NCBI RefSeq assembly: GCF_037963865.1
Contig: NZ_CP150170.1
Span: 5,270,001-5,334,000 of the forward strand
Source: Paenibacillus sp. FSL R10-2734
GTDB lineage: Bacteria > Bacillota > Bacilli > Paenibacillales > Paenibacillaceae
Length of the DNA stretch: 64,000 nt
Direction: 5' to 3'
Translations under genes and position numbers: made by a program
Notes under the pieces: model-generated
What the model saw: only the letters and a program-made list of their open reading frames with translations
Told to the model about the DNA's origin: nothing
Database searches by the model: none
Shown: positions 35,482 through 43,790 of the stretch, piece after piece
How positions within the stretch are numbered: the first letter of the stretch is position 1
Layout: every line of letters begins with the position of its first letter

Positions 35482-36654
35482 TTATTTGAGTCCGGACCAG
35501 ATCACATTGTTTGTGCCGAAAATAGCTCTGCCATCCCATATATTATTATGAAAAGGGATATACCAAACGGCAATCAGCTTTTCTACCGGGTCAACGACCA
35601 AGGAACAAGACCCCCATCCTTCGTGAAAAAAAGTGCCTTCAGAATAAGAAGTACTAACATTATATCGAAGGTCTGGCCCAAGACCGTATGGCCGATCAGC
35701 TCCTCCATCTCCCCATGCGTAGTTTGGAATTTTCTCAGCATTGAACCGCTTGGTCATTCTCTGAACAGCCATCCGACTTAAGATATGGCCATCTTCGTAT
35801 TCCCCTTGGTTAAGCAGCATGATTCCGAACTTTTGTAGATCATTAACTGTTGAGTACAGTCCCCCACCAGTCCCAGGAGTCTTAATTTCCTCATCAGATC
35901 TTCTTTCTTCATCCGTTATTTCCCCTGTTTGAAGTTTCTGAAGATATTCCTTGGCCTCTTCTGAACGAATGGCGATCCTACCAGCTTTCTCAGGTGGTAT
36001 ATCAAAGAAAGTATCTGTCATGCCTAACGGTTTCACAATATTGTCCATTATGTACTCTTCTGCAAAAACACCTGTTATTTTCTCGATAATTGCACCAAGA
36101 ACCACGTATCCGAACGATGAATACATCCATTGAGTCCCTACCGGAAAACGAATGCCATAGGAAAGTCCAGCTTTAATCCAGTTTTCTTTTCCAAGCTCTG
36201 ATTCATAAATATACCACCATGCACTTTTATAGTAGGTATCACTAATAGTGCCATGATCAGGTGCGATACCCGAGGTATGAGTCAGTAAATGAGCAATTGT
36301 TATCGGCTTAAAAGGTTCTACATCAAACTCCGGTAGAATAGAACCAACAGGCTGCCCCATAAAAATCTTACCATCATCCGCAAGCTGCCAGATCGCTACC
36401 GCCGTAAACAGTTTCGTAATTGAAGCAATGCGGAAAATTGTATCCGTTTTCATTTCTTGCGTGCTGTCTTCTTCGTAGCTGAAACGTCCCCCGGCAGCAT
36501 TAGCAAATATTTTTCCATAACGACTAAGAGAATAAATATAACCATCAGCCACTTTTTGATCACAGAGATCCTCATAAAAATGATTAAGTGCCTCTAAACG
36601 ATCCTCCCTATAATTCACTTCGTTCAGCTTGCTAAGCTCTGTGGATGATAACAT
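35482..36654 (-). CDS. class C beta-lactamase-like serine hydrolase
   Basis: 390 aa. The nucleophile SxxK motif is in IASITKLFTAVAIWQL, the second motif is YSSFGYVVLG (Tyr in the YxN position), and HEGWG is the likely third motif. The family includes PBP4*-like esterases, D-aminopeptidases and beta-lactamases. No signal peptide is seen, which argues for a cytoplasmic esterase-type enzyme. I chose ATG 36654 because GGGGG lies upstream; an ATG at 36675 is possible. Confidence 0.85.
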   Translation of the reverse strand: MLSSTELSKLNEVNYREDRLEALNHFYEDLCDQKVADGYIYSLSRYGKIFANAAGGRFSYEEDSTQEMKTDTIFRIASITKLFTAVAIWQLADDGKIFMGQPVGSILPEFDVEPFKPITIAHLLTHTSGIAPDHGTISDTYYKSAWWYIYESELGKENWIKAGLSYGIRFPVGTQWMYSSFGYVVLGAIIEKITGVFAEEYIMDNIVKPLGMTDTFFDIPPEKAGRIAIRSEEAKEYLQKLQTGEITDEERRSDEEIKTPGTGGGLYSTVNDLQKFGIMLLNQGEYEDGHILSRMAVQRMTKRFNAEKIPNYAWGDGGADRPYGLGPDLRYNVSTSYSEGTFFHEGWGSCSLVVDPVEKLIAVWYIPFHNNIWDGRAIFGTNNVIWSGLK

Positions 36655-36675
36655 GATTCGCGTTCCCCCTATCAT

Positions 36676-37041
36676 TCATTAAAAAGAATAATTAATTCTC
36701 AAAAATGTAAATTTGAACCTAACTTATAATACCTTTTCAATATATTAGTTACAACATGATATTTCATAGACTTTTAAATTAATTCAGATTATTAATCACA
36801 TAAATAGCATGTACTAAAAACCTAATAATTGGAAGGTCAACTTTATATTAAACTATTCTATACTCTTATCCTTTTAACTTTACCTTGTGAAGCAAAGGTA
36901 CATTTGCCTTTCCACTTTCATCAATCAATAAAGAATAGACTGATATACTATCCAAAATGAATTTCTCTGAAATAGTTTTTTTTATTATTTCTTGTGCTTC
37001 TTCATCCAGTATTCATAATATGCCCCCATTCTTTGTTTGCT
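36676..37041. other. AT-rich gene-free stretch
   Basis: Very AT-rich DNA between two minus-strand genes. I see no convincing gene, hairpin or repeat; short open frames here have no ribosome site. Confidence 0.5.
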
Positions 37042-37320
37042 TTAATACCCTATTAGTACAGTTCCCAAGGCAATTACCCACAGTAATGGAATGGCACTGA
37101 TAAAAATGATATTTAAAGCTTTCATCCTTTTTCGAAATAACCAAGATAAAACAGAACAAGTTACAACAGCAACTGGGTACAACGAAACTATAATCACTAT
37201 GGATATTCCCCATGCTGAAATTCCATTGTCAAAAACCATAAAGGTTAATCCCCAAATTACAAACCAAGGAAGCAGCGTTAATAAGTAAAAAGCTTGAATA
37301 AGAATTAAATAGAGTTTCAT
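37042..37320 (-). CDS. small membrane protein, hypothetical
   Basis: 92 aa with three hydrophobic helices (LIQAFYLLTLLPWFVIWGLTF, GISIVIIVSLYPVAVVTC, IIFISAIPLLWVIALGTVLIGY) and a basic loop FRKRMK between the second and third. AAAGGA precedes the ATG. No family recognised. Confidence 0.62.
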   Translation of the reverse strand: MKLYLILIQAFYLLTLLPWFVIWGLTFMVFDNGISAWGISIVIIVSLYPVAVVTCSVLSWLFRKRMKALNIIFISAIPLLWVIALGTVLIGY

Positions 37321-37439
37321 CGCTATAATTCCTTTGTTATTATTTTTACTTAAAAGAAGGAACGATCAAGGGGACAAGCAGCACGGTGTAGCTCAAAAAT
37401 GCGGATGATTGACTAACCAGTAACGAGAACCGGCGAATA

Positions 37440-37621
37440 AACCTGCAAAAGTACATTTTTTAATGATACGCAGAGGGCTAAAGCAATCATTCCTGCTAAT
37501 CTGCAGTTATTCTTGTCCCAGATGAAGTTTTCGAGCCATAAGTGAGAATATACCTGCATATTCGCAGTTTTAGGATGTGATGAAGAGAATATCTGCTCAA
37601 AAAACTGTACTCACGCAGGTT
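37440..37621. repeat. four-unit intergenic repeat array, CCTGC type
   Basis: Units with the pattern ACCTGC-(8)-CAGTT lie at 37440-37463, 37490-37513, 37551-37574 and inverted at 37597-37621. Spacing is 50, 61 and 46 bp. The first and the inverted last unit share AACCTGC and AGTACA. Nothing else is recognised in the gap 37321-37768. Confidence 0.55.
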
Positions 37622-37768
37622 TCTCTAGTTGAGCGAAAGGTACGGACGAATAAGAGGAACTATATTTTCATTGTGGGATGAGAGATCGAATATGTACGCA
37701 GTCTCGTCTCAAATTGTTTAATTAGCAAATTCTCTACAAGCTTAATTGAATTCAAGTCCCTCAACAAC

Positions 37769-37806
37769 AAAAAAAGCATAAAACAGACTCCAGTCCGCTT
37801 TATGCT
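37769..37806 (-). terminator. terminator of the HAD hydrolase gene
   Basis: The stem AGCATAAA/TTTATGCT (with inner GGACTG/CAGTCT-like pairing) is followed by T7 on the minus strand. Confidence 0.8.
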
Positions 37807-37840
37807 CTGCATCTACATTTATTTTACAATGTCAAAAAAC

Positions 37841-38641
37841 TTAGGATAAACAATATTTCACAAGCGCATCACGCACACCATGCTCGTTATTCGAACCCGT
37901 AACTGCATTCGCTGCCGCTTTGACCTCTACAGGAGAATTATCCATTGCCACGCCCATTCCCGCGTAAGTAAGCATAGAAACATCATTAAAATAATTACCG
38001 ATCGAGAGGACTTCTTCTTGCGGAATCCCCAGCTTCACGGCAAGATTTTTTAATGCGTTGCCCTTAGAGGATTCTGGATGCATCAAATCAACGAAAAATT
38101 CACCACTCCGCAAAATGTTGTACTCAGGGGTCCAAGTACGCCATTCCCGTTCGGCTTCGTCAAGGATTTCTGGCTGTGTAAATACAGTAAACTTAACAAC
38201 CGGTTCACGGAAATCTTCCCATGCTGGCAGCGTCGCTGGCACAATGCGGAAGTGTTCATACATATAATTAGCTTCTTTAGTTAGGTTCTCTACATTATCA
38301 ACATACATATCAAAAGCAGTATTCACATCATAATGAATATTGTGCTTACGACAGTAGTCAATATAGGGGTCAAGACCACGTGCGTCCATACCGTATTGGT
38401 GCAGCACTTCTCGATCCTTCACACGTACCGTAGCGGCTCCATTGTGACCTAGCACGTAACCAGACAGCCCCATCTCCTCCATAAATGGAATAGAGTTCTG
38501 CGGACTGCGGCCCGTACACAATACGATTTGACCGCCAAGACGCGTAACCTCAGCAATAGCTTCCTTATTCTCAGAGCTTAAGTGGTGATCATCATTTAAT
38601 AGTGTACCGTCCACATCTAGTGCAATCAGTTTGTATCTCAT
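37841..38641 (-). CDS. Cof-type HAD-IIB family hydrolase
   Basis: 266 aa. HAD motif I is LIALDVDGTLLNDD, motif II is VLCTGRSP, and motifs III-IV are in KGNALKNLAVKLGI and SIGNYFNDVSML. Members dephosphorylate sugar phosphates, flavin or pyridoxal phosphates; substrate not assignable. It sits 31 bp downstream of the pseudouridine synthase gene. Confidence 0.92.
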   Translation of the reverse strand: MRYKLIALDVDGTLLNDDHHLSSENKEAIAEVTRLGGQIVLCTGRSPQNSIPFMEEMGLSGYVLGHNGAATVRVKDREVLHQYGMDARGLDPYIDYCRKHNIHYDVNTAFDMYVDNVENLTKEANYMYEHFRIVPATLPAWEDFREPVVKFTVFTQPEILDEAEREWRTWTPEYNILRSGEFFVDLMHPESSKGNALKNLAVKLGIPQEEVLSIGNYFNDVSMLTYAGMGVAMDNSPVEVKAAANAVTGSNNEHGVRDALVKYCLS

Positions 38642-38672
38642 ACTCCACCATCCTTGTCTTTCTTTTTCTCTA

Positions 38673-39437
38673 TTATCCTTCTAATTCTACTCTGCTTAGG
38701 AGTGCCAGCTCCTCTAACGTAAGCTCCCGACAAGCCCCCAGTGGCAGACTTTCATCCAGCTTCAATTCTCCCATAGATACACGTTTCAGAAAAGTGACTT
38801 TTTTGCCAACTGCCTGAAACATTCGCTTCACCTGATGAAACTTCCCTTCAGTGATAATAAGCGAAATATGAGAAATTACTTTAGTGCCGCGCGCTCTCCC
38901 AAGAATGGTTAAGTGTGCAGGTAAAGTAACGTAGCCATCTTCCAGCTCCACACCTGCTGCAAAGGCCGCGACATCATCTGCGTCCACATCGCCCTCGATG
39001 GTTGCCTCGTACGTTTTCGGGACATGCTTACGTGGCGACAGTAATTCATGGGCCAGCTTCCCATCGTTAGTGATCAGCAGCAGCCCCACAGTATCCTTAT
39101 CAAGCCTTCCTACAGGAAACGGCTCAAACTGTGCATATTCAGGCTTTAATAGATCCAAAACTGTCCGATCCCGCTTGTCCTCCGTTGCTGACAGGACGCC
39201 TGGGGGCTTGTTCATCATAAGATATATGAATTCACGGTAGGTAACAAGCTCTCCCCCTACCTCTATTTTATCGACATAAGGATCTACATGGAACCCACTA
39301 TCTTTTACCACTGTGCCATTCACTGATATTAGACCTTGCTTGGCTTGTTTACGGATATCACTGCGTGACCCCACTCCGATATGGGCCAGCACTTTATCTA
39401 ATCGTTGTTTTTTAGCGGGCTTACCTGATTGGCTCAT
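38673..39437 (-). CDS. RsuA-family 16S rRNA pseudouridine synthase
   Basis: 254 aa. An N-terminal S4 RNA-binding domain (QRLDKVLAHIGVGSRSDIRK) precedes the RsuA catalytic motif GRLDKDTVGLLLITNDGKLAHEL, where the Asp of GRLD is catalytic. It modifies uridine in small-subunit rRNA. I chose ATG 39437, two bases after the stop of the RsmF paralog; GGAGGTG sits upstream. Linkage to an rRNA methyltransferase suggests a small ribosome-modification operon. Confidence 0.9.
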   Translation of the reverse strand: MSQSGKPAKKQRLDKVLAHIGVGSRSDIRKQAKQGLISVNGTVVKDSGFHVDPYVDKIEVGGELVTYREFIYLMMNKPPGVLSATEDKRDRTVLDLLKPEYAQFEPFPVGRLDKDTVGLLLITNDGKLAHELLSPRKHVPKTYEATIEGDVDADDVAAFAAGVELEDGYVTLPAHLTILGRARGTKVISHISLIITEGKFHQVKRMFQAVGKKVTFLKRVSMGELKLDESLPLGACRELTLEELALLSRVELEG

Positions 39438-39439
39438 TG

Positions 39440-40960
39440 TTACATCCACCTCCAGCCTGCGGGATATTCATTCTTGAGTATACCATCCTGCCACTTCCCC
39501 CAGCCTGCGCTATAACCGTCAATGCAGACCAGAACGTATCCTTTCTGGGCACTTCCTATTCTAATAGAGAGACGTTCTTGAGCAATCGACAACGTCTCTC
39601 CTTTAAGATAGGAAATCGCTTCATGATTCGTACTGGAGAGTGAGACACTTCGGCAGCTTTCTCCCGGATGTAAAGCTGTAGCCATCGGATGACCGGGGAT
39701 AAATCTTCCGTTACGGATTTGTCCTACATACCATCCCGGACGGATCGTCTTTAATCCATTCAGTCTTTCCTTAGGGAGTGGAGAAATGTACAGATGGTCA
39801 CCGAATAGAACCGGATATCCTTGAGGTTCCCAACCGAGCTGATCTCGTACAAAATTCCCATACAGAGTCAAAGCTTGCTCGTCCCCTGAGCCTTGCCGAC
39901 CACGGTCAGCCCCACCAGCTGGTTTGTGAGAGGATTTCCCTTCTTTCCCACGTCTTCCTTCTGGTTTATTGGATGATTTAACGTGTGCTGTACCTTTTGG
40001 AGCAATAGTTCTCGCGGATTCATTTAACTTAGCCTCTATATGATCCCGTTCCTCCATTGAAAGCTTAGTTCCCTCATGCTGCAGTACAGCCATGAAATGG
40101 CCTTCGCCTTTCACCTTATGGGGCCACAGTCTTGCTGTTCCTGAGAGTTCTCCGAAGCCAGGAGCGAATGAGCCTGTTCCTCCTACCGTCACCAACGCGA
40201 ACTGTGTGTGACTAGAAAGGAACTCTGCAATAATTTCTTCATTTTCTTCAGTAGCAAATGTACAGGTCGAATAGACCAACCTACCTCCCGGTGCCAACGC
40301 CTCTGCTGCTGAACTTAAAATATCTTGCTGCATTGCAGCATATTTCGCTGGTGTATCAGAATTCCACTGCTTCACCATGTCTTCGTCTTTACGGAACATC
40401 CCTTCACCAGAGCAGGGAGCGTCAATCAAGATTTTGTCAAAAAAATGCGGGAATGCAGCTGCGATATGATCAGGACTTTCGTTCAGTACAATACCGTTAC
40501 GCACGCCATATAGCTCCAGATTTTTGGCTAAAGCTTTAGTTCGTTCTGGATGAAGATCATTACTGACTAGTAGTCCTTCTCCTAACAGCTTGGCAGAAAT
40601 CTGTGTAGATTTCCCCCCAGGGGCGGCACATAAATCAAGTACACGGTCACCTGGCTCAATATTAAGTAATTCCACAGGAGCCATCGCACTAGGCTCTTGA
40701 ATGTAATACAATCCCGCGTGGTAGTATGGATGTTTACCTGGTCTGGCACCATTCTCTGTATAAAATCCAGTCGGACACCAAGGAATGGGTTCTAGCTCTA
40801 AAGTAGAAAGAGCTCTTAAACTCTCCACTGAAATCTTCAATGTGTTAACACGGATGCCTCCGTAAGGGGTCTCCTTGTACGAATCCGCAAATTGATTATA
40901 TTCTGTTCCCAGCATGTCCATCATACGCTCGCTGAAAGAACTGGGCAATTGTGCCGCCAT
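39440..40960 (-). CDS. RsmF/NSUN-family RNA (cytosine-5) methyltransferase, paralog 2
   Basis: 506 aa. Family motifs: VLDLCAAPGGKSTQIS, LIDAPCSGEGMFRKDE, YSTCTFATEENEE. A basic, low-complexity linker (SNKPEGRRGKEGKSSHKPAGG) precedes the C-terminal RsmF-like domain. Its N-terminus (MLGTEYNQFADSYKETPYGG) parallels that of paralog 1 at 27.7 kb. It is followed immediately by the pseudouridine synthase. Confidence 0.9.
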   Translation of the reverse strand: MAAQLPSSFSERMMDMLGTEYNQFADSYKETPYGGIRVNTLKISVESLRALSTLELEPIPWCPTGFYTENGARPGKHPYYHAGLYYIQEPSAMAPVELLNIEPGDRVLDLCAAPGGKSTQISAKLLGEGLLVSNDLHPERTKALAKNLELYGVRNGIVLNESPDHIAAAFPHFFDKILIDAPCSGEGMFRKDEDMVKQWNSDTPAKYAAMQQDILSSAAEALAPGGRLVYSTCTFATEENEEIIAEFLSSHTQFALVTVGGTGSFAPGFGELSGTARLWPHKVKGEGHFMAVLQHEGTKLSMEERDHIEAKLNESARTIAPKGTAHVKSSNKPEGRRGKEGKSSHKPAGGADRGRQGSGDEQALTLYGNFVRDQLGWEPQGYPVLFGDHLYISPLPKERLNGLKTIRPGWYVGQIRNGRFIPGHPMATALHPGESCRSVSLSSTNHEAISYLKGETLSIAQERLSIRIGSAQKGYVLVCIDGYSAGWGKWQDGILKNEYPAGWRWM

Positions 40961-41009
40961 GATGCCGTCCTCCTGATAGTATTGCCAAAATTTAGGTGTT
41001 TAAAGATTC

Positions 41010-41034
41010 AAGGAACACCCCTACGGGTGTCCCT
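41010..41034 (-). terminator. possible terminator of the relQ-DUF309 operon
   Basis: A 9-bp stem GGAACACCC/GGGTGTCCC with loop CTAC (one mismatch) lies 28 bp past the DUF309 stop. The T-run is weak. Confidence 0.45.
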
Positions 41035-41061
41035 TATACAATACTCATATATAGAGGAGCT

Positions 41062-41514
41062 TTACTTACGTTGAATGGATGTCGGTCTCTGAGGACCGCG
41101 TCGTTGAGGGTTATTCGGTGTGATAGCTACAGCTGCAGTCTCCACTTGGTCCGCTAGACTAGGATCAATAATATCTATGGTCAGATCGTAATAAGAAAAT
41201 GGCCGCTGCTCATATGACTCTAAGCGCCGAGCATAATCCTTCACTTCCTCCACAAGCTTTGCCAGATCAATACCGAGTGTAACTGCTGGATATCCCTCCA
41301 GCTTGGCAGAAGCGCCACTCAGCATGATCGTTGCACCGCGCACATTATGATTACGGAAATGGTATAACCCTACTGCTACTTGGAGAAGTGCTTTGTACAA
41401 AGGATCTCGTTTCTGGGCAAGCCACAGTTCTTCGAGTACCTCGTGACATTCGAAATAGTCCCTGTCACGATTAAAGTACACTAGGTATTCCAAGTACAAC
41501 GGTTCATAAGCCAT
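41062..41514 (-). CDS. DUF309 domain-containing protein
   Basis: 150 aa. The DUF309 signature FNRDRDYFECHEVLEELWL is followed by LLQVAVGLYHFRNHNVRGA. It is an all-helical family of unknown function with conserved His/Glu residues. I chose ATG 41514, overlapping the end of the RelQ gene by about 10 bp; the frame extends up to 41559. Confidence 0.85.
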   Translation of the reverse strand: MAYEPLYLEYLVYFNRDRDYFECHEVLEELWLAQKRDPLYKALLQVAVGLYHFRNHNVRGATIMLSGASAKLEGYPAVTLGIDLAKLVEEVKDYARRLESYEQRPFSYYDLTIDIIDPSLADQVETAAVAITPNNPQRRGPQRPTSIQRK

Positions 41515-42316
41515 CCGGCAAACTATCCTTTTTAGCTGCGGAAAGAAGTCCCCGTACATGATCCAGAAGCTCCTTCATAGCTTCCATATCCTGAACCTGC
41601 CATATTTCATTAAAGCGTGCCTGCGTATCTATAGCCTCATTCACCAAGTGATAGAAATACAATTGATGAATAGCCTTGAGAATCTGAGTGGTCATATTCG
41701 AGTTTTCCTCGAATGTCTTCTGCGCTTCCAGAATCTCTTCCCGAATACTGGACATTTCGCTGTCGAGGATCGATGCTGCTTCGGCAGCCGTCTTCAGTCG
41801 AACACGCATTTCATCTGGCAAGCTTTCCCGATATTTATAATTCAGGGAGTGCTCAATAGTTGCCCAGAAGTTCATGGCCAGTGTACGAATTTGGATCTCA
41901 GCTAGCACAATTTTTTGACCAAGCGCTGTCTGTACAGGATATTTAATAATCATATGGAAGCTGCGGTAGCCGCTCTCTTTATAATTAGTGATGTAATCCT
42001 TCTCATAGAGTACTTCAAGATCCTTACGGGCCCGGATATATTCGGCCACTCTGCGGATATCCTCCACGAATTGGCACATGATACGAATTCCTGCAATATC
42101 TTCAATCCCCGTCTCTAGATCTTCCATCTTCACATTCAGCCGTTTAGCCTTCTCCAAAATGCTTGACAGCCGCTTTACACGCCCCGTTACGAATTCTATC
42201 GGCGTGTATTCCTCTCTTTTCTTCAACTCCGAACGCATTGTTTTGAATTTAACTTTCAACTCTTCCACAGTCTGTTCATATGGAAGTAAAAAAGTTCCCC
42301 AGTCCCTGCCGTCCAT
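41504..42316 (-). CDS. small alarmone synthetase, RelQ/YjbM type
   Basis: 270 aa. A single (p)ppGpp synthetase domain: RVKRLSSILEKAKRL, IEDIAGIRIMCQFVEDI, NYKESGYRSFHMIIKYPV and EIQIRTLAMNFWATIEH with Gln/Arg for substrate binding. It lacks hydrolase, TGS and ACT domains, so it is a SAS1-type synthetase making (p)ppGpp. It is slightly longer than B. subtilis YjbM at the C-terminus. In operon with the DUF309 gene. Confidence 0.92.
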   Translation of the reverse strand: MDGRDWGTFLLPYEQTVEELKVKFKTMRSELKKREEYTPIEFVTGRVKRLSSILEKAKRLNVKMEDLETGIEDIAGIRIMCQFVEDIRRVAEYIRARKDLEVLYEKDYITNYKESGYRSFHMIIKYPVQTALGQKIVLAEIQIRTLAMNFWATIEHSLNYKYRESLPDEMRVRLKTAAEAASILDSEMSSIREEILEAQKTFEENSNMTTQILKAIHQLYFYHLVNEAIDTQARFNEIWQVQDMEAMKELLDHVRGLLSAAKKDSLPDGL

Positions 42317-42346
42317 CGCCTTCGTCCTCCTATCCTTTCGTCTCCT

Positions 42347-43441
42347 TCAGTGATGATCAGCGCCCACTGCTTCAGAGATATGACTGAATCCATCCCGCCG
42401 TAAAAGCTGCCGTAATCCGGCATGTAATTTGCGGTTTACCTCAGGTCCTTCGTAGATGAGAGCTGTATAAATTTCGACCAGACTTGCACCTGCTCTTATC
42501 TTGTCATACGCATCCTGACTGGTAAAAATGCCGCCTGATCCTATGATCGGCATCTTCCCTTCCGTCTGGCGATAAATACTGCGAATGATCTCCGTTGAGC
42601 GGTCGCGCAGCGGCTTGCCGCTTAAGCCACCCGTCTCATTAGCCTTTTCATGACTAAGTCCATCACGGTTCAATGTAGTATTCGTTGCAATAATACCATC
42701 CATACCAGCTTCTGTCAGTGTCTGGACCATATACTCCAACTCTTCGTCACTTACGTCTGGTGCTATCTTAACCAACAAGCTTTTGGTAATACCGCTGGCT
42801 TTACGCTGAATCTCCATTTCTTCCTTTACTTGAGCTAACAGGAATGACAATTCGCTGCCATGCTGGAGACTGCGCAGACCAGGTGTATTCGGCGAGCTGA
42901 TATTGACCACAAAAAAATCACCGTACGGATAAAGCGTACGGATACACTGACGATAATCTTCATGAGCCGCCTCATTACTAGTTATCTTATTCCGGCCAAT
43001 ATTAACTGCTATCGGAATTCTCCGATTCTTTAATTTCTTTAGTCGCTGTGCCATGGCATCAGCCCCTTCGTTATTGAAGCCCATTCGATTAATCAGCGCT
43101 TCATCCGAAGGAAGACGGAACAAACGTGGGCTATCATTACCCGGTTGACCCTTAGGGGTAACCGTGCCCACTTCCATAAATCCGAACCCGATCGAAGAGA
43201 ATCCGACTACGGCTTCGGCATTTTTATCTAAGCCTGCAGCAAGTCCAACTGGTGTCGGGAAATGCGTGCCAAACAAATCAACTGCTAAATCCGCCGTTTC
43301 AGGAACTCCATACATTAAACGTAGCGCCGCGCTTCCGCCGGGCACTGCTGATGATTTATCCAATCCACCTATGACGAGATGGTGAGCCTTCTCGGGATCA
43401 ATCTTGAAAAAAATTGGTTTACCAAAATTACGATACAACAC
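42347..43441 (-). CDS. pyrD: dihydroorotate dehydrogenase (quinone), class 2
   Basis: 364 aa. Class 2 features: an N-terminal membrane-associating helix (MLYRNFGKPIFFKIDPEKAH), VGLAAGLDKNAEAV, NRMGFNNEGAD, the catalytic Ser in NISSPNTPGLR and IIGSGGIFTSQDAYDKI. It oxidises dihydroorotate to orotate in pyrimidine synthesis, passing electrons to quinone. It stands alone, whereas B. subtilis has a class 1B enzyme inside the pyr operon. Confidence 0.93.
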   Translation of the reverse strand: MLYRNFGKPIFFKIDPEKAHHLVIGGLDKSSAVPGGSAALRLMYGVPETADLAVDLFGTHFPTPVGLAAGLDKNAEAVVGFSSIGFGFMEVGTVTPKGQPGNDSPRLFRLPSDEALINRMGFNNEGADAMAQRLKKLKNRRIPIAVNIGRNKITSNEAAHEDYRQCIRTLYPYGDFFVVNISSPNTPGLRSLQHGSELSFLLAQVKEEMEIQRKASGITKSLLVKIAPDVSDEELEYMVQTLTEAGMDGIIATNTTLNRDGLSHEKANETGGLSGKPLRDRSTEIIRSIYRQTEGKMPIIGSGGIFTSQDAYDKIRAGASLVEIYTALIYEGPEVNRKLHAGLRQLLRRDGFSHISEAVGADHH

Positions 43442-43652
43442 CGTTCTCGCTCCTTAAGGGGTACTTCACTAATCCACGTGTCTACCCGATTCTGTAGGTT
43501 TCTTCTTAATTTTAGCCTTTTCTTGAACAAAAGAAAAGTATTTTACAGTGCGAGTCTATAGAGTACATAACGGAGAGTATAGTATTTTTCTTGTAAACGC
43601 ATTACAATATAGGTGTAAGCAGCGATTAAGAGAGAAAGAAGGTATGCCTAGT

Positions 43653-43790
43653 ATGTCAACTAAACGTAAACCACCAACTTTGCAGCAAAAGAAAGAAGAA
43701 GTTAACCGTAAAGCGCTAATGTGGATCGGCGTCAGTTTAACTTTACTAATTCTTCTAATCATCGTTCTGTTTCTCGTTGCAGGAAACTAA
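43653..43790 (+). CDS. small single-pass membrane protein
   Basis: 45 aa. A basic N-terminus (MSTKRKPPTLQQKKEEVNRK) precedes one strong transmembrane helix ALMWIGVSLTLLILLIIVLF. I chose ATG 43653 because AAGGT lies 9 nt upstream; the frame continues to 43548 without a good site. Function unknown. Its end overlaps the convergent L,D-transpeptidase gene by 4 bp. Confidence 0.65.
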   Translation: MSTKRKPPTLQQKKEEVNRKALMWIGVSLTLLILLIIVLFLVAGN

